A DNA stretch of 31,963 nt, from contig BFEA01000450.1 in assembly GCA_003427395.1 (NCBI GenBank), forward strand, positions 1,078,088 through 1,110,050. Reading direction: 5' to 3'. How positions within the stretch are numbered: position 1 is the first letter of the stretch; each line of letters opens with the position of its first letter. Positions 1-7,755 of the stretch are shown here, one piece after another. Both the position numbers and the translations under genes were made by a program. The notes beneath the pieces are model-generated. The model worked only from the letters and a program-made list of their open reading frames with translations. It did no database searches and had not been told where the DNA came from. The stretch comes from Chara braunii (lineage: Eukaryota > Streptophyta > Charophyceae > Charales > Characeae).

Positions 1-249
1 CCCTATACCACCCCTATACCCTCTATATTCCCCTATACACCCCTCCCCCAACCCCGCCATCCCCAAAAATTTATCAGCGGATTTGGGCTGTACTCAGCAA
101 GCCCAGTACAGCTTCCAACTCAGATCTGAAAAAAAGTTAGTGGATGGTTGTTTTCTGACTGGTCGGCAGTCCGCCGACCGGTCGGCCCTACTGGTCGGCT
201 GCAATACGGTCGGCGGTCGGGGTCGGCGGTCGGCAGGGATGCAACCATG
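1..249. mobile_element. Right part of a hAT-like MITE (copy 1, cut by window edge)
   Basis: This stretch matches, in the same order, the right two thirds of the complete element at 27172-27695. The shared order is a C-rich block with CCCCTATAC-type repeats, then a shared segment around TGTACTCAGCAAGC, an A-run, and subterminal GACTGGTCGGC motifs. It ends at GGGATGCAACC, the diverged counterpart of the right terminus GGGATGCAGCCC. The subterminal part includes the perfect palindrome GCCGACCGGTCGGC. The left end lies outside the window, so its target-site duplication cannot be checked. No transposase is encoded. Confidence 0.72.
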
Positions 250-510
250 CTTTCCGGGGGCGCGCTCCACGGCGTCCCCAAGAACTGTGAGTGTGTGTGT
301 TGTCATGTTGGTCTGGATGGTGTCTTCTGTGTGTCTGAGGCTTTTCCGAGCTTCAACGCAGTCACAATGAGGATGCGTCTGTCGAACGGTTGGTTTGCTC
401 TCCTTATTTCTTTCTAGAAATAGAAAACGATGAAACTCACAGCTGTTTGCCTTGGTGTTTTTGCTAAAAAAGAAGAAGAGAGAAAGAGAACGTTCGTGAC
501 GGCGGGTTGT
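250..510. other. No recognised feature
   Basis: Unique-looking sequence between the MITE end and the first repeat of the inverted-repeat region. Short open frames on both strands show no family motif. Confidence 0.4.
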
Positions 511-612
511 GCATGCAAAATAAGAATGTATCTAAACCCAGAACGTGGAAAGTTACACCCGCCATATTTCCAGTCCCGTGGGGCTATGGGTCTCGCTCCA
601 CTACTATCTGCT
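511..612 (+). repeat. Dispersed repeat family X, copy a
   Basis: The module starts with TGCAAAATAAGAATG, continues through AGAACGTGGAAAG and GCCATATTTCC, and ends with GGGTCTCGCTCCAC. The same order of blocks occurs at 1051-1099 on this strand and, inverted, at 1190-1318 and 14515-14610. The GGAGCGAGRCCC box at its end merges with the left arm of the large inverted repeat at 588-984. The function is unknown. It could be a MITE family or a satellite fragment. Confidence 0.5.
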
Positions 613-984
613 GTACGATTTTGGATAGTGGGACACCGCTCCACTTACTATCCAGAATGTACCTTCGGAAATCACCGCCCTCCAAATTCTCCATACGGTC
701 CCGTATTGCTCCCAGCCTGCAAAAGTCGTTACTCGGAGGGTGTTCAAAGGAGGTCGGCATTCTACAGCGAAATCGTATGGAGCACCTGGAGTCTGCCCCG
801 ACAAATTGCTGTCTTGTGGTGCTGTAAGGGTGTTTTATAGTGAACTCAGGAAATGGAGACTCATATAGCAGATAGTAAGTGGAGCGATGCCAGGTTTTAT
901 ACGTTTTTTTTAGCTCTGACTGTCTGACAGCTATACGGCCGCTATACGAAATTGTGTACAGCAGATAGTAGTGGAGCGAGACCC
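588..984. repeat. Foldback-like structure with nested inverted repeats
   Basis: The outer arms are a 29-bp perfect inverted repeat at 588-616 and 956-984, containing TCGCTCCACTACTATCTGC. Inside lies a second inverted pair of 16 bp, CGCTCCACTTACTATC at 637-652, with its reverse complement at 871-886. The left inner arm also folds on itself: GGATAGT at 623-629 pairs with ACTATCC at 647-653. The core GCTCCACNNACTATC thus appears four times, two per orientation. There is no coding potential between the arms and no clear target-site duplication outside them. This could be a foldback transposon or a MITE nested in another copy of itself. Confidence 0.65.
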
Positions 985-1050
985 TATTACGGCTTACCTG
1001 CCGCCTGAATCCATGGTGAGCGCGGCTTGTTTCGAACTCCCTGTGCCAAA

Positions 1051-1099
1051 CATGCAAAATGAATTTTCAGCGAGAACATGGAAAGATGCACCGCCATTA
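1051..1099 (+). repeat. Dispersed repeat family X, copy b (partial)
   Basis: TGCAAAATGAATTTTCAGCG followed by AGAACATGGAAAGATGCACC and GCCATTA. This matches the reverse complement of 1240-1290 closely, so copies b and c form an inverted pair about 140 bp apart. Confidence 0.5.
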
Positions 1100-1189
1100 G
1101 TTCTGTACCTGGGCGTTGGAATCTGTCAGAATACAACTGGCCTCCTGTTGAAATGAGTACACATCATGTAACACATGTCCAATGCCCGT

Positions 1190-1318
1190 TATAGGGCCTT
1201 GCTCCACCACTCTCCACATGCACAAACGACAAAAAACATGGTGGTGTATCTTTCCATGTTCTAGCGGAAGATTCATTCTCATTCTGCACATCGTTGACTA
1301 TTGGAGCGAGGCCTATAG
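1190..1318 (-). repeat. MITE-like copy of family X with terminal inverted repeats
   Basis: Both ends carry the same ~16-bp sequence inverted: TATAGGGCCTTGCTCCA at 1190-1206, and the reverse complement of TATAGG-CCTCGCTCCA at 1302-1317, with one indel and one mismatch. The ~95-bp interior contains ACAAACGACAAAAAA and TTCCATGTTCTAGCGGAAG, shared with 14515-14610. It is non-coding. No clear duplicated target site was found. Confidence 0.5.
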
Positions 1319-1642
1319 CTTCGCTCAACATTCGGACGCTTTTACTTTCTTATGAACGTAATTGCGGTCATATACATCCAGGTCCAGCTGTAGTGCATCC
1401 GATACAAGCTTGTGTGAGTACGCCCTCCGGGGGGGCTGTTCACGAACCGGCCGTGGCTTTTAGGCAAAAAAGAACAAAAAAGTAAAAACATCGACCTATT
1501 GGGCAGAACAAAACGCCCTGCTTCCAGAATCCATCGTGTCCGTTGATACGGGCGTTCTGTTCGGTCCAATAGTGTCAGACAGGCGTCATGCGCACCAAAA
1601 GGAAAACGACTTGTTTCTTTTTTTCCCCCGTCTTCTGTGGGT
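1319..1642. other. No recognised feature
   Basis: No repeat, RNA or coding signature was seen in this stretch. Confidence 0.35.
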
Positions 1643-1693
1643 GACACACACACACACACACGCACACACACACGCACACACACACACACACAC
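1643..1693. repeat. (CA)n microsatellite
   Basis: A dinucleotide tract with a few CG interruptions. It can form Z-DNA. Open frames that cross it are artefacts. Confidence 0.97.
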
Positions 1694-2269
1694 TGTTACG
1701 TGCCCAGATGGGTGATGTACATAATAACCGAGGATCCGCAATGTGATCAAAAGGACTGAATGGACAATCCAGTGCAAGTAGATCTCAACAAGCAATGTGC
1801 ATTCCGATTCATACAAAATGGTGCTGAAGAGCGCAGTGGAAGACTTAGATACAAGTCCTGACCTGACCGGGACTGACCTCATTCACGTAATATCAGATAG
1901 CGAAGCAGAATGCTAGAATGCTAATGACTAGCCCAATCAATGTTTGAACGCAAACCAAACATACATCGTGTCCATCACAAAGTGTGAAGGAGCCTGGCGC
2001 TGTACACAGGAAGGAAGCGCTAGGTCCAGACATACACAGACGAAGAGGAGGGGATCAGACGAAGAGGAGAGGGAGAGATGGGGATGTCGTCAACACCAAG
2101 TCTTTGTCACAAGTCCCAAATAATCCCTCGTTGCAATGTCTGAAGCCCAAAAGTCGAGTCTGGATCCAATGTCACCAAGCTCTCTCTCTCTCTTCTCTCG
2201 TAGTGTGCTGATGCAGTGAAGTCAGATAATGAGAGGGTGAGAGGGAGATGGTGGACTGAGAAGAGGAAG
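1694..2269. other. No recognised feature
   Basis: Mixed sequence that becomes purine-rich at 2035-2090 and 2225-2285. I see no gene, RNA or repeat that recurs in the window. Confidence 0.35.
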
Positions 2270-2900
2270 AAGAAGAACTCTCTCTCTGTTACGAGCCAGG
2301 TAACCTGTGAAGTTGGCGCTGTGCTGCAGGTACCTCGAAGACGAAGCTGGAGCAACGGCGCTGCAGGTAAGTGCCTCTGGCCTCCGCCCAAACTCTCTGT
2401 CTCTCTAGTGCTATCCCAGCTATGGCGCCCAGCGCTGGAGACTACAGCTACCTACTGCGCCCAGCGCTGAAGACTAAGGCTATCGCTACTACTACTCCTG
2501 CAGCGCTCCCTCCAGAGTGCTGCTGCCGAATCCTGAAGACTACTGCCCCCTGCCTGCCCGTGAAGTGCATGGGAAGTCCCTATGTACTACCTCGGCCTGC
2601 CTCCTGACTGCCTGAAGGGCGAGCCAGGCCGAGGAGGCTGCTCTTGCCAATGCCGAAGTGTGCCAGGGGCTGGCGCTGCAGCCTCTGCTGAGGCTGTCGT
2701 GGGAACAGGCTAAGAATAGCCTGTTCCTGAAACCCTGGTTCGGTGCCTGAGACTCAGGGCCGGTTGTTCTGATGAACTACCGAAAATGGCCCTTCATTTC
2801 AGGCTAAAAAGGCTATTGCCATTTTTAGTCTGAAACGACACAGGGTCTGTACTACTCTGTTGGCCCCTGTTTTCAGGCTTTCGGGCCTGTAGGCCCTGGT
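2270..2900 (+). repeat. Dispersed repeat family A, plus-strand copy
   Basis: A 26-bp block at 2452-2477, CTACTGCGCCCAGCGCTG plus AAGACTAA, is identical to the reverse complement of 7370-7395. Flanking blocks agree in order: GAAGACGAAGCTGGA, then CAGGTAAGT, then CTCTGGCCTCC. This is therefore one repeat family in two orientations. The copy holds a perfect 5' splice-site consensus, CAGGTAAGT, near 2366. Its 3' part is rich in GGCCCTG and AGGCCTGAA words. No protein motif is present, so a non-autonomous transposon is most likely, although a duplicated gene fragment is possible. Confidence 0.6.
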
Positions 2901-2960
2901 TTTCAGGTTTTTAGCCTGAATTTCAGGCGTTTAGCCTGAATTTCAGGCTTTTAGCCTGAG
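2901..2960. repeat. Three tandem 20-bp palindromic units
   Basis: Three consecutive 20-bp units at 2901, 2921 and 2941 each read TTTCAGG(C/T)(G/T)TTTAGCCTGA. Each unit is a hairpin with TTCAGGC and GCCTGAA arms. Looser versions of the same inverted word lie just upstream, near 2797-2825 and 2872-2890. Confidence 0.85.
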
Positions 2961-3408
2961 GGACGCAGGGCCTGGAAAATGGCCCTCGTGTGCAGGCGCA
3001 GCATGTAACACACACACAAAGAAGGGCACATTCGACAGTGCGCGAGCATGGGGCCCAGCCGCACGTACTCCAGCGCACTGCCCATGCGCGCTCAGGTGCA
3101 CACGTGCGCAATCAAGCATGAGCGCACCGCACCGCATAGGTGCGTCACAAGTATGGTTTAATCTGATCCGAATTTTATAAAAACTGCTTGACCTTAGTTT
3201 CTTCTACATGCCAACTGTCAGCATGACAACAATTTTTGCACCCAGAAGAATAGAGATGCAGAATCGAAACGAACCGTTTCACCTTTAAAGTTTAAAATCG
3301 TCTAGAGCAAACATCATGAAGCAGACAAAAACTGTGATGTTGCCATGTCGTCATGCAATTCTGTCTTTGCCGTTTAATTTCCTTTTACTTATGCTTATGG
3401 AGTTCTTT
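2961..3408. other. No recognised feature
   Basis: The first half is rich in GCGCAC/GTGCGC-type words and the second half is AT-richer. There is no coding or RNA signature. Confidence 0.35.
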
Positions 3409-3424
3409 CTTTGTTATCCTACAT
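3409..3424. repeat. Target-site duplication of U6 copy A, left half
   Basis: CTTTGTTATCCTACAT is repeated exactly at 3511-3526 on the other side of the U6 copy. Confidence 0.85.
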
Positions 3425-3510
3425 TTCTCGATTTATGCGTGTCATCCTTGCGCAGGGGCCATGCTATTCTTCTCTGTATCGTTCCAATTTTAACAGATGT
3501 CCCGAAGGAC
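3421..3510 (-). pseudogene. U6 snRNA retrocopy (copy A) with target-site duplication
   Basis: On the minus strand this reads as a U6 snRNA of about 89 nt. It has the GTCCTTCGGG 5' stem, AAAATTGGAACGATACAGAG, TAGCATGGCCCCTGCGCAAG and the plant-like 3' end CGCATAAATCGAGAAATG. The ACAGAGA box and AGC triad are present. A substitution changes GATTAG to GAATAG next to the ACAGAGA box. The copy lies between two perfect 16-bp direct repeats, CTTTGTTATCCTACAT, at 3409-3424 and 3511-3526. Such flanks mark insertion by target-primed reverse transcription. No terminator T-run or 3' poly(A) follows. I take it as a retropseudogene, not a working gene. Confidence 0.85.
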
Positions 3511-3526
3511 CTTTGTTATCCTACAT
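3511..3526. repeat. Target-site duplication of U6 copy A, right half
   Basis: Exact match to 3409-3424. Only the U6-derived sequence lies between the two repeats. Confidence 0.85.
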
Positions 3527-3564
3527 ATATCTTCTTGCTGCTCCTCTTTTATGTTGCCTCTCAC

Positions 3565-3770
3565 GTACAAGGCTGCCCACGTTGATTGTGTTTGAGCGCC
3601 AGCTGCCCTCGTCCCCATGTGCCTTAACTGCCCTGCCCACGTCGTCGTGTGTGTGTGTGTGTGTGTGCGTGCGTGCGTGTGTGTGTGTGTGTTTCAACAT
3701 CCTCTAACTCTCTCTCATAATCCATCCACATACCATCACAAACCATCCATAAACAAAAAAAGTATAGAAG
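3565..3770. repeat. GT-linked dispersed repeat, copy 1, with (GT)n at 3647-3691
   Basis: The order is: a block like CAAGGCTGCCCACGTTG, a (GT)n tract with GC interruptions, then ACTCTCTCTCATAATCC...CATAAACAAAAAAAGTA. The last block recurs at 5430-5490, again directly after a GT tract. The first block recurs at 4928-4978 and 5517-5567. It is a multi-copy unit of unknown type that carries its own microsatellite. Confidence 0.55.
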
Positions 3771-3867
3771 AGCAATATGTTACAATCCTGGCCAATTTCG
3801 AGGTACACATTCATGAGAAAGTACAATGCCGTCCAATTGCAAAAGAAATGAATGAACTTGAGAGGAG

Positions 3868-3925
3868 AGAGAGGGAAAGAAGAAGAAGAAGATGAAAGAA
3901 AGAAGAAGAAGAAGAAGATGTACAC
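3868..3925. repeat. Purine-rich (GAA/GAGA)n tract
   Basis: A run of AGAGAGGGAAAGAAGAAG-type sequence, almost pure purine on the plus strand. It is interrupted only by short breaks. Confidence 0.85.
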
Positions 3926-4005
3926 CAGCAAAGAGCAATGATAATTCCCTTCTTCTGAAGAAGAAAATGTACACCAGCAAAGAGCAATGATAATTCCCTT
4001 CTTCT
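3911..4005. repeat. Tandem duplication of a ~47-bp unit
   Basis: The unit GAAGAAGATGTACACCAGCA...AATTCCCTTCTTCT occurs twice, at 3911-3956 and 3957-4005. The second copy has three extra bases in its purine start. Each unit begins GAAGAAG and ends CTTCTTC, so each can fold as a hairpin. Confidence 0.85.
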
Positions 4006-4780
4006 CGCCAACCACCCTCCTCCTCCTTTTCTCCTCCCCTCTTATTCAAACAATAAATAACAATAATAATGTCGATTGGCTGAACCAGAATCCATGTCCA
4101 AATCCCTCTTCTACTGCAGGCACAACATGAGGTCCACCATAGCCATGGCCAACCTTCTTCTTCCTCTTCATGTAGGCCAAGGCTATGGCGGACTACTAGG
4201 GCCTCGCCCTGCTGTGCAAAGGACAACACAAAGCAGCTATGCTCGCTGCTGTTCAGGCCGCCATGCCTGACTCCCCCTTGAAGCCTTCTTGCCAGTCTTG
4301 GTGTGGCGCAACCCCGACTGGGGCCTTCCAGATGCAGCGCCTAACAAGGTGATGAAGATGGTGCCCACCATAGCCAGGTAGGTACCTCACCACTCTCCTC
4401 CTCAGCCCTCTTCTTCTTCCTCCTCCTCCTACCGGTAGAGGCCCACCATAGCCAAGGTCTCCTTCTTCCTCCTAGCGCTACTCTGCCTAGCGCTCCTCCC
4501 TAACGCTCCAAGCTGTGTGTTGCCAAACTTGCACACCGAAGAATGAGGAGCACTTTGCTCCTCCTGGACTTCCCAGGCCGCACGGCCTCCAAGCAACCGG
4601 TACCTCCTCCCTTTCAGAGGGAAACATCATTGCAGACTTTGATATTGCCCATACAGGCCCTAGACTCAGACTGGTTGGCCTGGTACCCGCCTAGACCTAG
4701 GCTACAACTACTGGGCCTCTAAAAATGCCAACTTTTGTCTTCTTCTGCTCGGCCTCGAGTATCCGGCACATCTAATTCTA
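4006..4780. other. GC-rich stretch with possible decayed repeat
   Basis: This contains CCACCATAGCCA twice (near 4134 and 4366), a splice-donor-like CCAGGTAGGT near 4375 and CTCCTCCTCC runs. It resembles repeat families A and B in style, but I cannot align it to either with confidence. No gene was recognised. Confidence 0.3.
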
Positions 4781-5292
4781 CTTGGTGTGGTACCGGCCTA
4801 CCTGCTACTTGAGTGTTAGGAGAATGCGGGAATCTCAGCAAGGCATCCGTTCCAGTGGCAGAACTCAGAAATCAGCAGTGTTCTCAGTCTGTGTTTTGGC
4901 GGGTCATTACAAATATAATAGAAGGTGCAAGGTTCCCGACGTTTGTGTGGTTGAGCAGGAAGTGCCCACACACCCGTCTGCTGCCAAAGCGGCACACTTG
5001 CAAAAATATTATATACTTTTTTCAATTTATGAAAACAAAGGTAAAGGGCAGAAGGCAACATAGGCTGCTCCACCAGCAAGGAAGCACCGACCAGATCCCG
5101 CAATAATCCGAAAAAACTTGGAGAGCCCTCCAAGTCAGCCCACAAGCACAGCAGCACTGGCACTCCTATTCCTCCCAAACGACCCACTCACATCACCACT
5201 ATCTCTATCACTCCATGGCTAGGCAGTCCCCATCTGCTGTCTAGCCTCTGGAATGTATAGAGTACCATAATCCCAAAGACCACACCCTGGAA
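4781..5292. other. Mostly unrecognised, with a GT-linked repeat block at 4928-4978
   Basis: The block GCAAGGTTCCCGACGTTTGT...AAGTGCCCACACACCCGT is a relative of 5517-5567 and, more distantly, of 3565-3590. The rest shows no gene or RNA. Confidence 0.4.
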
Positions 5293-5294
5293 GT

Positions 5295-5335
<41 letters not shown>

Positions 5336-5419
5336 TGTGTGTGTGTGTGTGTGCGCGCGCGCGTGCATGTGTACGTGTGTGTGTGTATGTGTGTGTACAT
5401 GTGTGTGTGTGTGTGTGTT
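5293..5419. repeat. Long (GT)n microsatellite
   Basis: About 120 bp of GT with GC and TA interruptions in its second half. It belongs to the GT-linked repeat unit that continues downstream. Confidence 0.97.
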
Positions 5420-5582
5420 TTAAGGAACCCCAGACTCTCTCTCTCATTCCCTCCACGAATCATCATAAACCATACATAAAACAAAAAAAGTAGAGATAGG
5501 TAAGATAGTAAAAATGCAAGGTTGGCCACGTTTGTGTGGTTCAGCGCCAAGTGCCCACACACCCGTGTGTGCGTGTGTGTGT
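5420..5582. repeat. GT-linked dispersed repeat, copy 2
   Basis: After the GT tract follows ACTCTCTCTCTCATTCC...CATAAAACAAAAAAAGTA, then GCAAGGTTGGCCACGTTTGT...GTGCCCACACACCCGTG. Both blocks have counterparts at 3692-3770 and 4928-4978. Confidence 0.55.
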
Positions 5583-5583
5583 N
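5583..5583. other. Assembly join (single N)
   Basis: The 25 bases before the N (5558-5582) are repeated exactly after it (5584-5608): CACACCCGTGTGTGCGTG plus GTGTGTG. This is the pattern expected when two overlapping contig ends are joined without merging. Confidence 0.7.
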
Positions 5584-5607
5584 CACACCCGTGTGTGCGT
5601 GTGTGTG

Positions 5608-5646
5608 TGGGTGGGGGGTGGGGGGTGGGGGGTGGGGGTTGGGGGT
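5608..5646 (+). repeat. G-run tract with G-quadruplex potential
   Basis: Five or more runs of 5-6 G separated by single T (GGGTGGGGGGTGGGGGGTGG pattern). This is an excellent G-quadruplex-forming sequence on the plus strand. Confidence 0.85.
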
Positions 5647-5810
5647 CATGTGTATACAAAACAGCGCATAAACGGGGCTCAAAGTCACGTCGATTTGTTG
5701 CTAAAGCTACTTCTGTACAGTGTACAACATCCCGTGCTTGTACCTACAATGCCAACCAGTCAGTACAGACAACAAGTTTTGCAAAGAGATGGGGGAGAGT
5801 ATGGAGAGAA

Positions 5811-5836
5811 GGAGGAGGAGGAGGAGGAGGAAGAAG
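5811..5836. repeat. (GGA)n microsatellite
   Basis: An uninterrupted GGA/GAG run at the end of a purine-rich stretch. Confidence 0.9.
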
Positions 5837-6421
5837 TAGGGAGCATCGATGGTAGGGTAGCTATCTGTGTTGGTATCGTCACCAATGGAGAGGGGCGGTG
5901 CATCCCCTAAGGGCTTTTTGTTGCTTGCGCCTGTGATTGCTCATCGTAGAGTGAGTAGCTTGTGGCTCCCAGAGAGAAGAGAGGAAGGTGTGGCAGGGGG
6001 GAACTGAGGTTGAAGGATGGTCTCTCACCAAATGGTCACTGATTTCAGCACCTGAGATAGCATCCGGCACATTGACAGCCATTTCCGCTTGACAGTGACA
6101 TGCACGGTGCCTTGTAGGCTGCAGCTCTGGGGCTTCACAGTGGGATGGTTCTGCAGTGTGGCCTCTCCTCCCCTGATCAAAAGTAAGCATTCCTCGCGTG
6201 AAGTATTGTTATGGCTGAGATACTGTGCAGCTTAGTGGTGTGGAGGCACAACGAGTAGAAGGGGAAGACTGTAAAGCAGTTGCAGAACAGATGATCCCTC
6301 TCGAGCAAGTTGAGGTGTAAGGATACCCTGCCCGTCAGAGCATACACAAGATCTGTCCTACATCTAATGAAAAAGCAACAGTAGATGTTGACCAAAAGAA
6401 AATATGACAGTGGGGTAATTG
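5837..6421. other. No recognised feature
   Basis: Open frames on the minus strand of about 80-100 codons overlap here but show no motif or splice context. Confidence 0.35.
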
Positions 6422-6437
6422 ACAAATAAGTGCTGTT
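6422..6437. repeat. SINE target-site duplication, left half
   Basis: ACAAATAAGTGCTGTT matches 6594-6609 at 14 of 16 positions. Confidence 0.65.
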
Positions 6438-6593
6438 ACCGACGGGCCTCGCTCAGTTGGTAGACCCATGGACAGGTAGAATAGAGAGTATCAAAGACCC
6501 AAGTTTCGATCCAGACGCAATCAGAGGAACAGAATAACATAATTCTGAAGACATTACTCAGGAGTCAGGCGAGGCTGCCCATTAAAAAAAAGG
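6438..6593 (+). mobile_element. tRNA-derived SINE with target-site duplication
   Basis: The 5' part has a tRNA-like RNA polymerase III promoter. Box A is TCGCTCAGTTGG at 6449-6460 and box B-like AGTTTCGATCC is at 6502-6512. The spacing is wider than in a normal tRNA, and the T stem does not pair properly, so it is not a working tRNA gene. A tRNA-unrelated body follows and ends in an 8-A run at 6584-6591. The element is flanked by ACAAATAAGTGCTGTT at 6422-6437 and ACAAAGAACTGCTGTT at 6594-6609, a 16-bp direct repeat with 14 matches. It encodes no protein, so a LINE enzyme must have moved it. Confidence 0.7.
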
Positions 6594-6609
6594 ACAAAGA
6601 ACTGCTGTT
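6594..6609. repeat. SINE target-site duplication, right half
   Basis: ACAAAGAACTGCTGTT lies just after the A-run of the SINE and matches 6422-6437. Confidence 0.65.
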
Positions 6610-7059
6610 GAGTATTATTCTGTTGAAATCTAAACCCGTACACATTTACTGACTCGTTGCAGATAATAATGATGTGTGAGAAAACAGTCCCACGCCAGTG
6701 CACAGGCAGCTTTGCATGGGTGGCCAGGACGCATCAGGAATTGTTTATGGTTGCAAACAGGACAATCCGCCCACCCTGCTAAACGTGTCCATAGTGCAAG
6801 CTGAAGCTGGTACGTCTGTGCATGCATGCGCGATATAGTCCCACATCATGTGCTTCTTCCACCCTGGGCACCTCCCATGCACCCCCCTCTCCCACCAGAT
6901 ATGCCAGAAGAAGGCCGACGCTCAAGGTAGCATGCGCTCACAATCTCACAATGAGAGGGCACTTGTGGCATATGTACATCCCACACGGGCCCAGTAGGAC
7001 CCGTCAGGTAGGTAGGAAGGGGTAGGGACTTAGCTTCGGGCTGGGACATTAGTTTCGTG
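6610..7059. other. No recognised feature
   Basis: No repeat recurring in the window, RNA signature or protein motif was seen. Confidence 0.35.
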
Positions 7060-7560
7060 GCCTGAAGTAGGGCCTGTTTCGGTTCAGGACAGAAAAGGGC
7101 CGTTTTAGGCCCCCGCCAGGTTCAGCCTGGCTAGGCCCTGGTACCGGTAACAGTTCAGGCCCTGGCCTCCTTTTTTTTTCCAGGCCACACTTGAACCATC
7201 AGATTCGACCCAAGTGTACGGCCAGATTGTTTCCCAGGCCATTCATTCTGGGCCCCACGTCTAGGCCAGTAGGACCTAGGAGAGGCCAGACCAGTAGTAT
7301 TTTATAGACTGGTATGCCTCTCACTCGATAGGTTAGTGTGAGTTAGTTAGTATTCAGCGTTATGCTGCGTTAGTCTTCAGCGCTGGGCGCAGTAGCGGTA
7401 GGTTAGAGGCGGCAAGCGTGGAGGCTGTAGTGGAGACTACAGCAGGAGAGAGGTGGAGGCCAGAGACTGGGACTTACCTGATGACTCACCTGGGGGTGCC
7501 ATAGCTCCAGCTTCGTCTTCAGCACTCCAGTACCGACGTCAAGGCAGTACCTTTACACGG
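7060..7560 (-). repeat. Dispersed repeat family A, minus-strand copy
   Basis: The reverse complement of this region shares ordered blocks with 2270-2900. These are GAAGACGAAGCTGGAGC, CAGGTAAGT (here the plus strand reads ACTTACCTG near 7470), CTCTGGCCTCC, and the 26-bp identical block at 7370-7395. The AGGCCTGAA and GGCCCTGG words at 7080-7260 match the 3' part of the other copy. A T9 run interrupts it near 7172. No coding capacity was seen. Confidence 0.6.
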
Positions 7561-7603
7561 TCAGTATCTGGTACCAGCAGAGAGGAGAGGGAGACAGGAT
7601 TCT

Positions 7604-7655
7604 CCTTCTTCTTCTTCTTCTTCTTCTTCTTCTTCTTCTTCTTCGTCTTCTTCTC
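7604..7655. repeat. (CTT)n microsatellite
   Basis: A nearly pure CTT run with one CGT interruption. Confidence 0.97.
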
Positions 7656-7706
7656 TCCTCCGGACCTCCTCCATCCTCCATCGCTCAGTCTTCTACTTCC
7701 GTCTGG

Positions 7707-7710
<4 letters not shown>

Positions 7711-7751
<41 letters not shown>
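7711..7751. repeat. (GA)n microsatellite
   Basis: An uninterrupted GA run 55 bp downstream of the CTT tract. Confidence 0.97.

Positions 7752-7755
<4 letters not shown>

Noticed and set aside
5188-5688. 166-codon minus-strand frame with His/Thr repeats
   Set aside because: It is a translation of the GT/CA tracts and runs through an N; the sequence is simple repeat.
6438-6520. Functional tRNA gene
   Set aside because: Box A and box B-like motifs are present, but the T stem and acceptor stem do not pair, and the unit ends in an A-tail with target-site duplications, so it is a SINE.
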